DNA of 64,000 nucleotides from Rubrivivax sp. SCN 71-131 (GTDB lineage Bacteria > Pseudomonadota > Gammaproteobacteria > Burkholderiales > Burkholderiaceae_C), in contig MEFD01000026.1 of NCBI GenBank assembly GCA_001724995.1, positions 22,452 through 86,451 of the forward strand, read 5' to 3'. Below the pieces are notes generated by a model. The model did not search any database, was not told the origin of the DNA, and worked only from the letters and a program-made list of their open reading frames with translations. The translations under genes and the position numbers were made by a program. How positions within the stretch are numbered: the stretch's first letter is position 1; every line of letters begins with the position of its first letter. Below, piece by piece: positions 9,849 to 18,812 of the stretch.

Positions 9849-10463
9849 ATGCTCGGCATCTCCGACTTCGGCGCCTATTGCGCCGCCATCCTCGTCTTCC
9901 TCGCGCTGCCCGGCCCGGGGACCTTTGCGCTCCTGACCTCCACCGCCAAGGGCGGCCTGCGCGGCGGGGTCGCCGCGACCTTCGGCGTCATCGTCGGTGA
10001 TCAGGTGCTGCTCTGGCTTGCCGTCGCCGGGGTCGCCGCCCTGCTCGCGACGCATCCGACCGTCTTTCAGGGCGTGCAGTTGCTCGGCGCGCTCTACCTC
10101 GGATGGATCGGTCTGCGCCTGCTCCTGGCCCGCCCGGGCGGCGCGTCCGGACAGGTCCGCATCGCCAACGGGCACTACGGCCGCCAGGCCTTTCTGATCA
10201 CCCTGCTCAACCCGAAGGCGATCGTCTTCTACATGGCCTTCTTCCCGCTGTTCATCGATCCGGCCACGCATCGTGGCCTGGTCACCTTCGTCGCCATGGC
10301 AGCGACCATCGCCACGATCACCCTCGTCTACGGCCTCCTGCTGTGCAGCTTCGCCCAGGCCATCGGCACGCGGGTGCGCGCACACCGGCGTCTGGCGCAG
10401 GCGCTCGAGCGGCTGACTGGCATCTTCCTCATCGGCTTCGGCATCCGCCTGGGCAGTCAATGA
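9849..10463 (+). CDS. LysE/RhtB family amino-acid exporter
   Basis: A 204-residue membrane protein with the family signature LPGPGTFALLTSTAKGG near the N-terminus, a conserved LLNPKAIVFYMAFFPLFI segment in the middle, and about six hydrophobic spans. The family exports amino acids such as lysine, threonine or homoserine; the substrate here cannot be told. The ATG at 9849 lies about 100 bp after rsmG, with a -10-like TACACT at 9796-9801. Its stop overlaps the parA start (ATGA), so it is co-translated with parA. Confidence 0.92.
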   Translation: MLGISDFGAYCAAILVFLALPGPGTFALLTSTAKGGLRGGVAATFGVIVGDQVLLWLAVAGVAALLATHPTVFQGVQLLGALYLGWIGLRLLLARPGGASGQVRIANGHYGRQAFLITLLNPKAIVFYMAFFPLFIDPATHRGLVTFVAMAATIATITLVYGLLLCSFAQAIGTRVRAHRRLAQALERLTGIFLIGFGIRLGSQ

Positions 10464-11263
10464 CCTCTTCAGCTGCAGCGGCACGCATCTTCTGCATCGC
10501 CAACCAGAAGGGAGGCGTCGGCAAGACGACGACCACGGTCAACCTGGCCGCGGGTCTCGCCCAGGTCGGGCAGCGCGTGCTCGTCGTCGACCTGGACCCG
10601 CAAGGCAACGCCACCATGGGCTCGGGCGTCGACAAGCGCTCCCTGCCGCTGTCCGTCTACGACGTGTTGCTGGGCCACGCCGGCATCGCCGAGGCGCGGC
10701 AGGCGAGCCCCAAGGGCGGCTACGACGTGCTTGGCGCCAACCGCGAGCTGGCCGGGGCCGAGGTCGAGCTGGTCGATCTCGAGGCACGCGAGCGGCGCCT
10801 GAAGGCCGCCCTCGTCGACGTCGCCACGGCCTACGACTTCGTCCTCGTCGACTGTCCGCCCTCGCTCAGCCTGCTCACTCTCAACGGTTTGTGCGCGGCG
10901 CATGGCGTCATCGTGCCCATGCAGTGCGAGTACTTCGCGCTCGAGGGCCTCTCGGACCTCGTCAACACGATCCGCCAGGTGCACGCCAACCTCAACCCGG
11001 AGCTGGAGATCATCGGCCTGCTGCGCGTGATGTTCGATCCGCGCGTCACGCTGCAGCAGCAGGTCAGCGAGCAGCTCAAGGCGCACTTCGGCGACAAGGT
11101 CTTCAACACCGTCATCCCGCGCAACGTGCGCCTGGCGGAGGCGCCGAGCTACGGCCAGCCCGGCGTCGTCTTCGACCCCGCGTCCAAGGGCGCGCAGGCC
11201 TTCGTCGCCTTTGCGCACGAGACGGTCGCCCGCCTCGGCCGCAAGCCCGCCGCACGGTCATGA
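10460..11263 (+). CDS. parA: Chromosome-partitioning ATPase ParA
   Basis: A 267-residue ParA/Soj ATPase. The deviant Walker A motif KGGVGKTT is at residues 17-24, Walker A' DLDPQGN near 45, and VDCPPS follows. With ParB bound to parS it segregates the replication-origin region. It starts inside the LysE stop codon (4-bp overlap) and its own stop overlaps the next gene by 4 bp, so mnmG-rsmG-LysE-parA-GNAT looks like one transcription unit. parB is not adjacent but about 1.9 kb downstream. Confidence 0.97.
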   Translation: MTSSAAAARIFCIANQKGGVGKTTTTVNLAAGLAQVGQRVLVVDLDPQGNATMGSGVDKRSLPLSVYDVLLGHAGIAEARQASPKGGYDVLGANRELAGAEVELVDLEARERRLKAALVDVATAYDFVLVDCPPSLSLLTLNGLCAAHGVIVPMQCEYFALEGLSDLVNTIRQVHANLNPELEIIGLLRVMFDPRVTLQQQVSEQLKAHFGDKVFNTVIPRNVRLAEAPSYGQPGVVFDPASKGAQAFVAFAHETVARLGRKPAARS

Positions 11264-12039
11264 GCGCCGTCGGCGCCACGGCCAAGCACCTGGCGGAGAT
11301 CGAAGACGCCGGCCTCAACGCCAGTGCGCCGCGGCAGCAGCTGTGGATGGATGGATGGCTGCTGCGCCTGTCCCCGGGCAAGGCCAAGCGCGCGCGCTGC
11401 ATCAACGCGCTGGCGCCAGGGCTTGCCACGCCCGCCGAGAAGCTGGCGCGGGCCCAGCGCTGCTTCGACGACGCCGGCCTGCCGCTGATCGTGCGCGTGA
11501 CGCCCTTCTCGCAGCCGCACGGTCTCGACGTCGCGCTCGCCGCCGCGGGTCTGCAGCGTTTCGATCCGACCGAGGTGCTGCTCGCCGATCTCACCGGCCC
11601 CGGCCGCCTCGTACCGCTCCCCGCAGGTCTGGCCCTGGACCCGCTGGATGCCGAGGCCTTTGCCCGCCTCGTCGGCGGCCTGCGCGGCTCGCCCGCGTCG
11701 CAGCAGCGCGCACAGGCCGAGCGCCTCGCCGCCTCCCCCGTGCCCTACCGCGGCTTCGCGCTGCGCGCCAACGGCGAGATGCTCGCCTGTGGACAATTCG
11801 CGCGCGAATCCGATCTCGTGGGGCTCTACGACGTCTTCACGGCGCCCGCCGCGCGCCATCGAGGCCTGGCGCGCGCCTTGTGCAGCGCACTGCTGCGCCA
11901 GGCGGCCGCCGAGGGCGCGCGGACCGCCTACCTGCAGGTGGACGCGGGCAATGCCGCCGCGCTGGCGCTCTACCGCGGCCTGGGCTTTCGCGACGGCTAC
12001 CGCTACCACTACCGCGCGTCCGAACCCGACCGCTGCTGA
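11260..12039 (+). CDS. GNAT-family N-acetyltransferase
   Basis: A 259-residue protein with a C-terminal GNAT fold: the acetyl-CoA-binding region VFTAPAARHRGLARALCSALL and the LQVDAGNAAALALYRGLGF motif are clear. The N-terminal half (QQLWMDGWLLRLSPGKAKRARCINAL) is typical of uncharacterised proteobacterial GNATs. The substrate is unknown. It overlaps parA by 4 bp, an unusual partner for a partition gene. Confidence 0.88.
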   Translation: MSAVGATAKHLAEIEDAGLNASAPRQQLWMDGWLLRLSPGKAKRARCINALAPGLATPAEKLARAQRCFDDAGLPLIVRVTPFSQPHGLDVALAAAGLQRFDPTEVLLADLTGPGRLVPLPAGLALDPLDAEAFARLVGGLRGSPASQQRAQAERLAASPVPYRGFALRANGEMLACGQFARESDLVGLYDVFTAPAARHRGLARALCSALLRQAAAEGARTAYLQVDAGNAAALALYRGLGFRDGYRYHYRASEPDRC

Positions 12040-12096
12040 ATGCCCGGCGAATGTCCGGCGCGGCTGCCCTCCGGCAAGCGCCAAGGACCGCAGTCG

Positions 12097-13041
12097 CTAC
12101 AGGCCCAGTCCCTCGTCGACGCCCAGATGCACGTTCATCGCCTGCACGGCCGCGCCGCTGGCGCCCTTGCCGAGATTGTCCAGCCGCGACATCAGCAGGA
12201 TTTGCGCTTCGCTGGCGAAGACGAAAATGTCGACGCGGTTGCTGTCGTTGCAGGCCTGCACGTCGAAGAAGCCGCCCTCCAGCGTCGCCGCATCGCGCAG
12301 GGGACGCACCTGCACGAAGCGCTCGCCGGCATAGCGGCGCTCGAAGGCCGACTGCAGCGCCTCGGGCGTCGCCGCGGCAGGCAGCTGCGAGCGATGCAGC
12401 GGCACCGACACCGCCAGCCCCTTGTAGTAGTCCGCCACCACCGGAAGCAGCAGGGGCGGCGCCACCAGGCCGGTGTGCGCCATCATCTCCGGCAAGTGCT
12501 TGTGCGTCAGCGTGAGCGCATAAGGCCGTGGTGAAGTAAGCGCCGGCTCCTTCGGTACGGCCTGATATTGCTCGATCATCTTCTTGCCGCCGCCCGAGTA
12601 GCCGGTGATCGAGGTGGCCGCCAACGGCAGGTTCGCCGGCACCAGCCCGGCATCCACCAGCGGCCGCAGCAGCAGGATGAAGCTGCTCGCGTGGCAGCCG
12701 GGGTTGGCGATGCGCTTGCTGCGGCGCAGCCGTTCGCGCTGCTGTGGCGCCAGCTCGGGCAGCCCGAAGACCCAGCCCGGATCGGTGCGAAAGGCCGTGC
12801 TGGCGTCGATCAGGCAGGTGTTCGGGTTGGTGACGAGCGCTGCCGCCTCGCGCGAAGCCGCGTCGGGAAGGCAGAGAAAGGCCACGTCGGCCGCATTGAG
12901 CAGGCGCGCGCGCTCGGCCGTGTCCTTGCGCAGCTCGGGCGCGATGCGCAGCAGCTCGATGTCGCCGCGGCGCGCCAGGTATTCGTGAATGCGCAGCCCG
13001 GTCGTGCCCTCCTGACCGTCGACGTAGACCTTGAAACCCAT
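12097..13041 (-). CDS. argC: N-acetyl-gamma-glutamyl-phosphate reductase (type 2 ArgC)
   Basis: A 314-residue enzyme of arginine synthesis, reducing N-acetylglutamyl phosphate to the semialdehyde with NADPH. The N-terminal binding site ([19 protein letters not shown]) and the catalytic Cys116 in NPGCHASS are present. The length and sequence fit the shorter type 2 ArgC rather than the roughly 340-residue type 1. It is the only left-reading gene between parA and parB. No other arg genes lie nearby. Confidence 0.93.
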   Translation of the reverse strand: MGFKVYVDGQEGTTGLRIHEYLARRGDIELLRIAPELRKDTAERARLLNAADVAFLCLPDAASREAAALVTNPNTCLIDASTAFRTDPGWVFGLPELAPQQRERLRRSKRIANPGCHASSFILLLRPLVDAGLVPANLPLAATSITGYSGGGKKMIEQYQAVPKEPALTSPRPYALTLTHKHLPEMMAHTGLVAPPLLLPVVADYYKGLAVSVPLHRSQLPAAATPEALQSAFERRYAGERFVQVRPLRDAATLEGGFFDVQACNDSNRVDIFVFASEAQILLMSRLDNLGKGASGAAVQAMNVHLGVDEGLGL

Positions 13042-13131
13042 GGCTGCCTCTTGCGATTCGCGCTGCGAAACGGTGAAGCATAAGCGCAGGCCGCGTCAGC
13101 GCGGTCTCGCCCTCATGGACAATCCGCCCCC

Positions 13132-14022
13132 ATGGTCACGAAGAAACCCAAGGGCCTGGGCCTCGGCCTCGAAGCCTTGCTCGGGCCCACGGTCGGCGAC
13201 GCTGCCGGCGCCGGCCAGGGCGCGCCTTCCACGCTGCGCCTGGCGCTGCTGCAGCCCGGCAAGTACCAGCCGCGCACGCGCATGGACGAGGGCTCGCTCT
13301 ACGAGCTCGCGGAGAGCATCAAGAGCCAGGGCGTGATGCAGCCCATCCTGGTGCGACCGGTGGCCGGCGGGCGCTACGAGATCATCGCCGGCGAGCGGCG
13401 CTTTCGCGCCGCGGGCCTGGCCGGTCTGGCCGAAGTGCCTGTGCTGGTGCGCGACGTCGCCGACGAGGCCGCGGCGGTGATGGCGCTGATCGAGAACATC
13501 CAGCGCGAGGATCTCAATCCGCTCGAGGAGGCCCAAGGCCTGCAGCGTCTGGTGGGCGAGTTCAAGCTCACGCACGAGCAGGCGGCGCAGGCGGTCGGGC
13601 GCTCGCGCAGCGCCGCCAGCAACCTGCTGCGCCTGCTGCACCTCGCGCCGCCGGTGCAGCAGATGCTGATGGCCGGCGACCTGGAAATGGGCCATGCCCG
13701 CGCCCTGCTCTCCCTGCCCGCGGCGCAGCAGGTGATGGCAGCGCAGACGGTGGTGGCCCGCAAGCTCAACGTGCGCGAGACCGAGAAGCTCGCCGCCCAC
13801 CAGGGCAACGGGCGCCAGGCGCCGCTGCTGCGCGTGAAGAAGGACAAGCCGCGCGACATCGCGCGCCTGGAGGAGCAGCTGGCCGACCATCTCACGGCCG
13901 TAGTCGAGATCCGCCTGCGCGGCAGCGGCAAGCGCCGCCAGCAGGGGGAGCTGGCGATCGCCTTCGCCTCGCTCGACGAGTTGAGCGCCCTGCTCGACAG
14001 GCTCGGCCTGCCGCCGCAGTAG
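13132..14022 (+). CDS. parB: Chromosome-partitioning protein ParB
   Basis: A 296-residue ParB/Spo0J protein. The N-terminal ParA-interacting stretch (KKPKGLGLGLEALLG), the CTP-binding motif GERRFRAA, ENIQREDLNPLEEA, a helix-turn-helix (THEQAAQAVGRSRSAASNLL) and the C-terminal dimer region are all there. It loads as a clamp at parS; two likely sites are at 8699 and 9659. It is read from its own promoter, since argC in between runs the other way; a GACAAT hexamer lies 8 nt before the ATG with no ribosome site. Confidence 0.97.
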   Translation: MVTKKPKGLGLGLEALLGPTVGDAAGAGQGAPSTLRLALLQPGKYQPRTRMDEGSLYELAESIKSQGVMQPILVRPVAGGRYEIIAGERRFRAAGLAGLAEVPVLVRDVADEAAAVMALIENIQREDLNPLEEAQGLQRLVGEFKLTHEQAAQAVGRSRSAASNLLRLLHLAPPVQQMLMAGDLEMGHARALLSLPAAQQVMAAQTVVARKLNVRETEKLAAHQGNGRQAPLLRVKKDKPRDIARLEEQLADHLTAVVEIRLRGSGKRRQQGELAIAFASLDELSALLDRLGLPPQ

Positions 14023-14048
14023 CGTCGGCCGGGCCTGGCGCACACGCT

Positions 14049-15239
14049 TCAGCCCGCCGCCACCGCGCGTGGCCGGCGCTGTCGTGCCAGCCACAGCAGC
14101 GCCAGCGCGACCGCCGCCAGGGGCAGCAGCGAGCCCAGGTTCAGCAGTGTCCAGCCGCGGGTCGTGATGAGCGCCCCCGAGGCGAAGGAGCTCACCATCA
14201 TCGTGGCGAAGACGCAGGTGTCCATTGCGCCCTGGGCCCGATTCCGCTCCTCGGGTCGATAGGCCTCGGTCAACAGAGTCGTGCCGCCGATGTAGAGGAA
14301 GTTCCAGCCTACGCCGAGCGTGAAGAGCGCGATCAGGAACTGCATCAGCTCCACGCCCGAGAGCGCCACGACCACGCACACCAGGTTCAGCAGCACGCCC
14401 ACGGCCATCACCGGCAGCGCGCCGACCCGCTTGATCAGGTGGCCGGTGAAGAAGCTCGGCACGTACATGCCGAGCACATGCCACTCGAGCACGAGCGCGG
14501 TGTTCTCGAACGGCAGTCCGCACTGCTGCATCGCGATCGGCGTGGCCGCCATCAGCAGGTTCATGACGCCGTAGCCGAGCGCCGCGGCAGCCACCGCGAC
14601 CATGAACACCGGCTGCCGCCCGAGTTCCAAGGTCGAACGCCCGCGATCGGCCCCCTTCGCCGGCGGCGTGTGCGGCGGGAAGTCGATGCGCGAAACGATG
14701 ACCAGCGCCACCGCCGCGACTCCGATGAGTGCGAGATAGGCGCCGACGAACGGTACTTCGAACGCGCCGCGCGTCAGGCTCGCCAGCTTGGGGCCGAAGA
14801 CGCCGCCGATGATGCCGCCGGCCAGTACCAGCGAAATCGCCCGCTCCTTGTACGACGGGGCCGCCAGCTCGGGCCCGGCAAAGCGATACAGCGCCGCGTT
14901 GGCCGCGAAGAAGCCCGCCGTCACCGTGGCCACCAGCAGCAGCCAGAAGCTGTGCGTCCATACCGCCCAGGCCGCCATGGCGCAGGCGATCATCGCCACC
15001 ACCAGTCCGGCCTGGAACGAACGCCGTCGACCCCAGTGCGCCTGCACCCAGGCCACCGGCATCGCAGCCACCGCCGAGCCGAGCACGTAGGCGGTGATCG
15101 GCAGCGTGGCCATCCATCCCGCCGGGGCCAGCGACAGTCCCACGAGGCCGTTGATGGCGATGAAGGTGACGTTGTTGGTGAGGAACAGCCCCTGGCACAA
15201 GGCCAGCATCAGCAGATGGCGATTCATGCGGCGCATCAT
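14049..15239 (-). CDS. Major facilitator superfamily transporter
   Basis: A 396-residue protein with about twelve hydrophobic spans and the MFS loop 2-3 pattern (AHWGRRRSFQAGL, the usual G-x3-D/R-R/K-x-G-R-R form). Substrate unknown. The ATG at 15239 is followed in frame by another at 15227 (NRHLLML), which could be the start; neither has a clear ribosome site. It converges on parB with a 26-bp gap. Confidence 0.88.
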   Translation of the reverse strand: MMRRMNRHLLMLALCQGLFLTNNVTFIAINGLVGLSLAPAGWMATLPITAYVLGSAVAAMPVAWVQAHWGRRRSFQAGLVVAMIACAMAAWAVWTHSFWLLLVATVTAGFFAANAALYRFAGPELAAPSYKERAISLVLAGGIIGGVFGPKLASLTRGAFEVPFVGAYLALIGVAAVALVIVSRIDFPPHTPPAKGADRGRSTLELGRQPVFMVAVAAAALGYGVMNLLMAATPIAMQQCGLPFENTALVLEWHVLGMYVPSFFTGHLIKRVGALPVMAVGVLLNLVCVVVALSGVELMQFLIALFTLGVGWNFLYIGGTTLLTEAYRPEERNRAQGAMDTCVFATMMVSSFASGALITTRGWTLLNLGSLLPLAAVALALLWLARQRRPRAVAAG

Positions 15240-15560
15240 CGCAGAGCGCGCGTCGGCACGCGGTCATCGCAAGGCGGGGCTCCCGCGTTGCGGACGTGTG
15301 GCGGTCCGCGGCATTTGTCATGGATGCATCCGATGCGGCGCCGAGACGGTGAAACAGCACGACTTTGTCCGCTCTCTTTCACGCCACGACGGCCGCGGAA
15401 TGAACCATCCTGAGTCCACGTCGTCACACCGATGACGCGCTGATCGGAAAGCTCTGATGGAGCCCGGGCCCGGCAACGCCGGGACTCCATCAAAACTTCC
15501 CAGGCCCGCGTCCCGGGGCCACGCATCCCGGGCCGAGCCTTCCTCTCGAAGGAGGTCCGC
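15240..15560. other. Intergenic region upstream of the prkA operon
   Basis: A 321-bp gap between the divergent MFS gene and prkA, with no supportable gene. It must hold the promoters of both. I looked for a -24/-12 sigma-54 element (the enterobacterial yeaGH operon is stress-regulated) and found none with correct GG-N10-GC spacing and a good match. A hairpin in the prkA leader is listed separately. Confidence 0.6.
15456..15491. repeat. Inverted repeat in the prkA 5' leader
   Basis: GATGGAG at 15456-15462 pairs with CTCCATC at 15485-15491, and inner CCGG/CCGG bases can extend the stem across a CGGCAACG-type loop. It ends about 58 bp before the AAGGAGG ribosome site of prkA. There is no T-tract on the prkA-sense strand, so it is not an intrinsic terminator in that direction; an mRNA-stabilising stem or a protein-binding operator are both possible. 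Confidence 0.5.
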
Positions 15561-17483
15561 ATGGACGTGATCAGCAGCCTCAAGGCCCGCTACGAGCGCT
15601 TGCGCGAAGAGGAGATGTCCCTCGAGGACTACCTCGCCGAGTGCAAGCGCAACCCGCTCGCCTTTGCCACCGCCGCCGAGCGCATGCTCGAAGCCATCGG
15701 CGAGCCGACGACGATCGACACGCGCAACGACCCGCGGCTGTCGCGCATCTTCGCCAACAAGCTCATCAAGACCTACCCCGCCTTCGCCGAGTTCTACGGC
15801 ATGGAGGACGCGATCGAGCAGGTCGTCTCCTACTTCCGCCACGGCGCGCAGGGGCTGGAGGAGAGGAAGCAGATCCTCTACCTGCTCGGCCCCGTGGGCG
15901 GCGGCAAGAGCTCGATCGCCGAGCGGCTCAAGCAGCTCATGGAGCAGGTGCCCTTCTACGCGCTCAAGGGCTCGCCGGTGAACGAGTCGCCGCTGGGCTT
16001 GTTCGACGCCGTCGAGGACGGCGAGCTGCTCGAGCAGCAGTACGGCATCCCGCGGCGCTACCTCAACCGCATCCTCAGTCCGTGGGCGGTGAAGCGGCTC
16101 GAGGAGTACGGCGGCGACATCCGCCAGTTCAAGGTCGTCAAGCGCCATCCCTCCGTGCTCCGGCAGATCGGCATCAGCAAGACCGAGCCCGGCGACGAGA
16201 ACAACCAGGACATCAGCTCGCTGGTCGGCAAGGTCGACATCCGCAAGCTCGAGACCTATGCGCAGGACGACCCCGACGCCTACAGCTACAGCGGCGGCCT
16301 GTGCCTGGCCAACCAGGGCCTGCTGGAATTCGTCGAGATGTTCAAGGCGCCGATCAAGGTGCTGCACCCGCTGCTCACCGCCACGCAGGAGGGCAACTTC
16401 AAGGGCACCGAGGGCTTCGGCGCGATTCCCTTCGACGGCATCGTGCTCGCGCACAGCAACGAGAGCGAGTGGAAGGCCTTCCGCAACAACAAGAACAACG
16501 AGGCCTTCCTCGACCGCATCTACATCGTCAAGGTGCCCTACTGCCTGCGCGTCTCCGAAGAAGTGAAGATCTACGAGAAGCTGCTGAAGAACAGCTCGCT
16601 GGCGAGCGCCACCTGCGCGCCGGGCACGCTGAAGATGATGAGCCAGTTCGCCATCCTCACGCGCCTGAAGGAGCCCGAGAACAGCAGCCTCTACAGCAAG
16701 ATGCTGGTCTACGACGGCGAGAACCTCAAGGACACCGACCCGCGCGCCAAGAGCTACCAGGAGTACCGCGACTACGCCGGCGTCGACGAAGGCATGAGCG
16801 GCATCAGCACGCGCTTCGCCTACAAGATCCTCTCCAAGGTCTTCAACTTCGACAACACCGAGATCGCCGCCAACCCGGTGCACCTGATGTACGTGCTCGA
16901 GCAGCAGATCGAGCGCGAGCAGTTCGCGGCCGAAGTCGAGCAGAAGTACCTTGCCTTCATCAAGGAGCACCTGGCCACGCGCTACGCCGAGTTCATCGGC
17001 AAGGAGATCCAGACGGCCTACCTGGAGAGCTACTCCGAGTACGGGCAGAACATCTTCGACCGCTACGTCACCTACGCCGACTACTGGATCCAGGACCACG
17101 AGTACCGCGACACCGACACCGGCGAGGTCTTCGACCGTTCGGCGCTGAACGCCGAACTCGAGAAGATCGAGAAGCCCGCGGGCATCGCCAACCCCAAGGA
17201 CTTCCGCAACGAGATCGTCAACTTCGTGCTGCGCGCGCGCGCCAACAACCAGGGCAAGAACCCGCTGTGGACGAGCTACGAGAAGCTGCGCGCGGTGATC
17301 GAGAAGAAGATGTTCTCCAACACCGAAGAGCTGCTTCCGGTCATCAGCTTCAACGCCAAGGCCAGCGCCGACGAAGCCAAGAAGCACGAGGACTTCGTCG
17401 GCCGCATGGTCGACAAGGGCTACACCCCGAAGCAGGTGCGCCTGCTCTGCGAGTGGTATCTGCGCGTGAGGAAGTCCAGCTGA
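15561..17483 (+). CDS. prkA: PrkA-type AAA+ serine protein kinase (YeaG)
   Basis: A 640-residue protein with a canonical AAGGAGG ribosome site 5 nt before the ATG. The PrkA AAA domain is evident, with Walker A GPVGGGKSS starting at residue 110 and the following KGSPVNESPLGLF segment, and the C-terminal PrkA domain (DEAKKHEDFVGRMVDKGYT). Homologues are linked to sporulation in Bacillus and to nutrient starvation and stress in E. coli. It is 10 bp upstream of yeaH, the usual partner. Confidence 0.96.
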   Translation: MDVISSLKARYERLREEEMSLEDYLAECKRNPLAFATAAERMLEAIGEPTTIDTRNDPRLSRIFANKLIKTYPAFAEFYGMEDAIEQVVSYFRHGAQGLEERKQILYLLGPVGGGKSSIAERLKQLMEQVPFYALKGSPVNESPLGLFDAVEDGELLEQQYGIPRRYLNRILSPWAVKRLEEYGGDIRQFKVVKRHPSVLRQIGISKTEPGDENNQDISSLVGKVDIRKLETYAQDDPDAYSYSGGLCLANQGLLEFVEMFKAPIKVLHPLLTATQEGNFKGTEGFGAIPFDGIVLAHSNESEWKAFRNNKNNEAFLDRIYIVKVPYCLRVSEEVKIYEKLLKNSSLASATCAPGTLKMMSQFAILTRLKEPENSSLYSKMLVYDGENLKDTDPRAKSYQEYRDYAGVDEGMSGISTRFAYKILSKVFNFDNTEIAANPVHLMYVLEQQIEREQFAAEVEQKYLAFIKEHLATRYAEFIGKEIQTAYLESYSEYGQNIFDRYVTYADYWIQDHEYRDTDTGEVFDRSALNAELEKIEKPAGIANPKDFRNEIVNFVLRARANNQGKNPLWTSYEKLRAVIEKKMFSNTEELLPVISFNAKASADEAKKHEDFVGRMVDKGYTPKQVRLLCEWYLRVRKSS

Positions 17484-17493
17484 AGGACCGGCC

Positions 17494-18786
17494 ATGCTGC
17501 AGTCCATCATCGACCGACGGCTGGCGGGCAAGAACAAGTCTATCGGCAATCGCGAGCGTTTCCTGCGCCGCTACAAGGAGCAGATCCGCGAGGCGGTGCG
17601 CCGGGCGATCGACGGCCGCGGCATCCGCGAGATCGAGCGCGGCGAGGACGTCCACATCCCGAAGCGCGACGTCAGCGAGCCCGTCTTCGGCCACGGCCAG
17701 GGCGGCGTGCGCGAGATCGTGCACCCGGGCAACCGCGAGTACGTGCGCGGCGACCGCATCGAGCGCCCCAAAGGGGGTGCGGGCGGCAAGGGCGGCGGCA
17801 AGGGCCAGGCCAGCGACAGCGGCGAGGGCGAGGACGACTTCGTCTTCACGCTGTCCAAGGAAGAGTTCATGCAGGTCTTCTTCGAGGACCTGGCCCTGCC
17901 GCACCTGATCCGCACGCAGCTCGCCGAGGTGCCCGAGTGGAAGAGCCGCCGCGCCGGCTTCTCGAGCGACGGCACGCCCAACAACCTGCACGTCGTGCGC
18001 AGCCTGCGCGGCGCCATCAGCCGCCGCATCGCCCTCGGTGCGGCAAGCCGCCGCGAACTGCACGAGCTCGAGGAGCAGGCGCGCGCGCTGCGGCGCACGC
18101 TGCAGCCCGGCGACGAGCTCGCACAGCGCGAACTGCTGCGGCTGGACGCGCAGATCGAGGCGCTGCGGCTGCGGCTGCAGCGCATCCCCTACCTCGACCC
18201 GATCGACCTGCGCTACCGCAGCCGCGTGCGCGTGCCCGTGCCCACGAGCAAGGCGGTGATGTTCTGCCTGATGGACGTCTCGGGCTCGATGGACGAGGAG
18301 CGCAAGGATCTCTCCAAGCGCTTCTTCATCCTGCTCTACCTCTTCCTGACGCGCCACTACGAGAAGATCGAGCTCGTCTTCATCCGCCACCACACGCAGG
18401 CCGCCGAGGTCGACGAGCAGGACTTCTTCCACGCGCGCGAAACCGGCGGCACGGTGGTCAGCTCGGCCCTCGTGCTGATGGAGGAGATCATCCGCGCGCG
18501 CTACGACCCCGCGCAGTGGAACATCTACGGCGCGCAGGCCAGCGACGGCGACAACTGGCACCACGACAGCGGCCGCTGCCGCGAGCTGCTGGCCGAGAAG
18601 ATCCTGCCGCTGGTGCGCTACTACGCCTACGTGCAGGTGGCCGAGGAAGAGCAGAACCTGTGGCAGGAGTACGCGCAGCTGCAGGAGAGCGAGCGCCACT
18701 TCGCGATGCGCAAGGCCACGAGCGCCGAGCAGATCTACCCGGTCTTCCGCGATCTGTTCAGGAAGGAAGGAGCCAAGGCCGCCTGA
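17494..18786 (+). CDS. yeaH: YeaH/YhbH family protein (DUF444) with VWA-like fold
   Basis: A 430-residue DUF444 protein. The N-terminus (IIDRRLAGKNKSIGNRERF), a Gly/Lys-rich linker (about residues 90-110), and a metal-ion-dependent adhesion site of the form MDVSGSMDE near residue 260 are the family marks. Always found beside prkA and spoVR; its biochemical role is not known. It follows prkA by 10 bp and precedes spoVR by 26 bp. Confidence 0.95.
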   Translation: MLQSIIDRRLAGKNKSIGNRERFLRRYKEQIREAVRRAIDGRGIREIERGEDVHIPKRDVSEPVFGHGQGGVREIVHPGNREYVRGDRIERPKGGAGGKGGGKGQASDSGEGEDDFVFTLSKEEFMQVFFEDLALPHLIRTQLAEVPEWKSRRAGFSSDGTPNNLHVVRSLRGAISRRIALGAASRRELHELEEQARALRRTLQPGDELAQRELLRLDAQIEALRLRLQRIPYLDPIDLRYRSRVRVPVPTSKAVMFCLMDVSGSMDEERKDLSKRFFILLYLFLTRHYEKIELVFIRHHTQAAEVDEQDFFHARETGGTVVSSALVLMEEIIRARYDPAQWNIYGAQASDGDNWHHDSGRCRELLAEKILPLVRYYAYVQVAEEEQNLWQEYAQLQESERHFAMRKATSAEQIYPVFRDLFRKEGAKAA

Positions 18787-18812
18787 GCGCGACCCTTGCG
18801 GAGGGAAATCCC

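Noticed and set aside
11788..11796. TGTGGACAA, one base from a DnaA box
   Set aside because: A single copy inside the GNAT gene with no cluster or AT-rich region nearby, so not an origin.
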